Assembly: GCA_025917655.1 (NCBI GenBank)
Contig: CP084612.1
Location: 1,798,001 to 1,862,000 of the forward strand
Source: Chlorella sorokiniana
Taxonomy: Eukaryota; Chlorophyta; Trebouxiophyceae; Chlorellales; Chlorellaceae
Length of the DNA stretch: 64,000 nt
Direction of reading: 5' to 3'
In this document: piece after piece, positions 63,101 to 64,000 of the stretch
Position numbering within the stretch: position 1 is the first letter of the stretch
Layout: each line of letters opens with the position of its first letter
Notes under the pieces: model-generated
Database searches by the model: none
Told to the model about the DNA's origin: nothing
The model's input: the letters and a program-made list of their open reading frames with translations, nothing else
Program-made: the position numbers and the translations under genes

Positions 63101-63873
63101 GGCGGTGAGGGCCCTGGGGCTGCGGCCATGCCTGTGGACAGTCAGGCAGTCTGCCCATGCGTGTGGGACTCTTTCAGCACCACGGTCTGCGCTGCAGGAC
63201 TTGCTGCAAGTCTGTCCATGCTCGGCCTGATCCAGTCTCCCATTCACCCCCTCCCCCACCACCCCAACCCCACCCCCACACACACCACCACCACCATCAG
63301 GCTACCCCCGCCCGCGCCTGGTTGTGGCAACCTGCAACCGCACCTCCGCCTGGGACAGCGGCGGCGACCAGCAGCTGTTTGTGGAGCGGCGTGGCAGCGC
63401 GACAGGCGCGGCCGCCTTCCGCCTTTCGTCTGCGGCTCTGCACCCGGCTTGGGCGGAGGTGAGGGATGCTGGCTGCAGCTGGCATGCAAGGCGCCTGCAG
63501 CTTGCCTCCAGACCGACATGTTTGGCTGCATCAGCATCGATGAGGAGATTCAGTGCTGACCGTGCCTACAGGCTGGATGTGTGGAGGCGTGCGACAAACC
63601 CAGCTGCATTGGCGGACTGCCCGCTGGCGCCGGTGCCGCAACGCTTGATACTGCTGGTGCGGGCGCTGCTCCTCGCTTGGCTGCCAAGCCTGTTGTGGGT
63701 GCAAGCAGGAAGCCGTATCTGTAGTCGTGCTGTGAGCGTCCTGCTGTGCTCTGCAGGGGGACGACCAGGCTCCGGCCGAGCTCCTGAACGCTCTGCCCCT
63801 CCCTGACAGCGCCAGCCAGGCGGCCGGCGTTGTGCAGGGCGGCAGCTGGGTGCGGCAGATGTACAATAAATGA
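60133..63873 (+). CDS. Gametolysin-like (M11) zinc metalloprotease, 5' end not found
   Basis: This is an extracellular zinc protease family that degrades cell-wall glycoproteins in green algae. The first exon found (about 60,133-60,272) has LRELNSFLGACTAW and FNVTAARVADVSVPC, the usual region before the catalytic domain. Exon 60,517-60,658 has CDEEVT and then the AW...DHVFYDLPRRPCFWAGMAYI segment. Exon 60,995 onward has LAHELGHNFGLPH, a full HExxHxxGxxH zinc site at about 61,053-61,086. Later exons give GGDDSAVL (Met-turn region, about 61,366), LVPGRVLGYTLRPYW, RIWVSYSDSHGFG, YAGAALVHLTNADWTYSG and LVIRLQRLSRTTAGASAVVQ. A C-terminal part, YSRYRNNATGQCLTV and VVATCNRTSAWDSGGDQQLF, resembles a ricin-type lectin fold. 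The last exon ends SWVRQMYNK at 63,873. The frame break at the G4 run 60,535-60,538 is one base, and the phase of the next exon requires it. The signal peptide exon is missing. Confidence 0.85.
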
Positions 63874-64000
63874 GCGGCAAAACCTCATCCTGGAGGCAGC
63901 GCGGCCCTTGTTGCTACTTCTAGGAAATAATAAAAATAAGCGTACGTTTTTAAAGAATAAGCCACACATTTTTGCAAGCAGCCACACCTGCAAGCATTTC

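Overview
This window looks like nuclear DNA of a green alga. It is GC-rich, its genes are dense with short GT-AG introns, some 3' ends carry a TGTAA polyadenylation signal, and one gene encodes a gametolysin-type (M11) metalloprotease, a family expanded in chlorophytes. A Chlorella-like trebouxiophyte is the most likely source. That placement is an inference from gene content, not from a marker gene.

Layout. Bases 1-79 are a short unique flank. Bases 80-25,960 are one uninterrupted satellite array of roughly 155 head-to-tail monomers of about 171 bp, with 170, 162 and 160 bp variants. The array runs directly into a non-LTR retrotransposon (LINE) on the plus strand. The LINE has an Ala/Pro-rich N-terminal region, an AP-endonuclease domain, a reverse transcriptase with a YADD box and a C-terminal Cys/His cluster. 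It ends near 31.1-31.3 kb and is followed by about 0.9 kb of probable 3' untranslated sequence.

From 32.3 kb on the window holds ordinary intron-containing genes. These are a protein-kinase-like gene (minus, 32,274-37,360), a two-exon orphan gene (minus, 39,441-40,087), an ADF/cofilin with an unusual N-terminal extension (minus, 40,903-43,132) and a TIMELESS/Tof1 replication-fork protein (plus, 43,469-54,189). They are followed by a secreted trypsin-like protease with an unknown C-terminal domain (minus, 54,656-58,412) and an M11 metalloprotease (plus, about 60,133-63,873). Cofilin and TIMELESS diverge from a 336-bp spacer. The two secreted proteases also diverge from a shared upstream region, and TIMELESS and the trypsin-like gene converge.

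Almost every recognisable coding region, the LINE included, is interrupted by one-base losses inside G or C runs. In the cofilin gene intron-phase arithmetic independently demands the missing bases. The simplest reading is systematic homopolymer under-calling in the assembly rather than gene death. The genes are therefore annotated as functional but frame-broken in this sequence.
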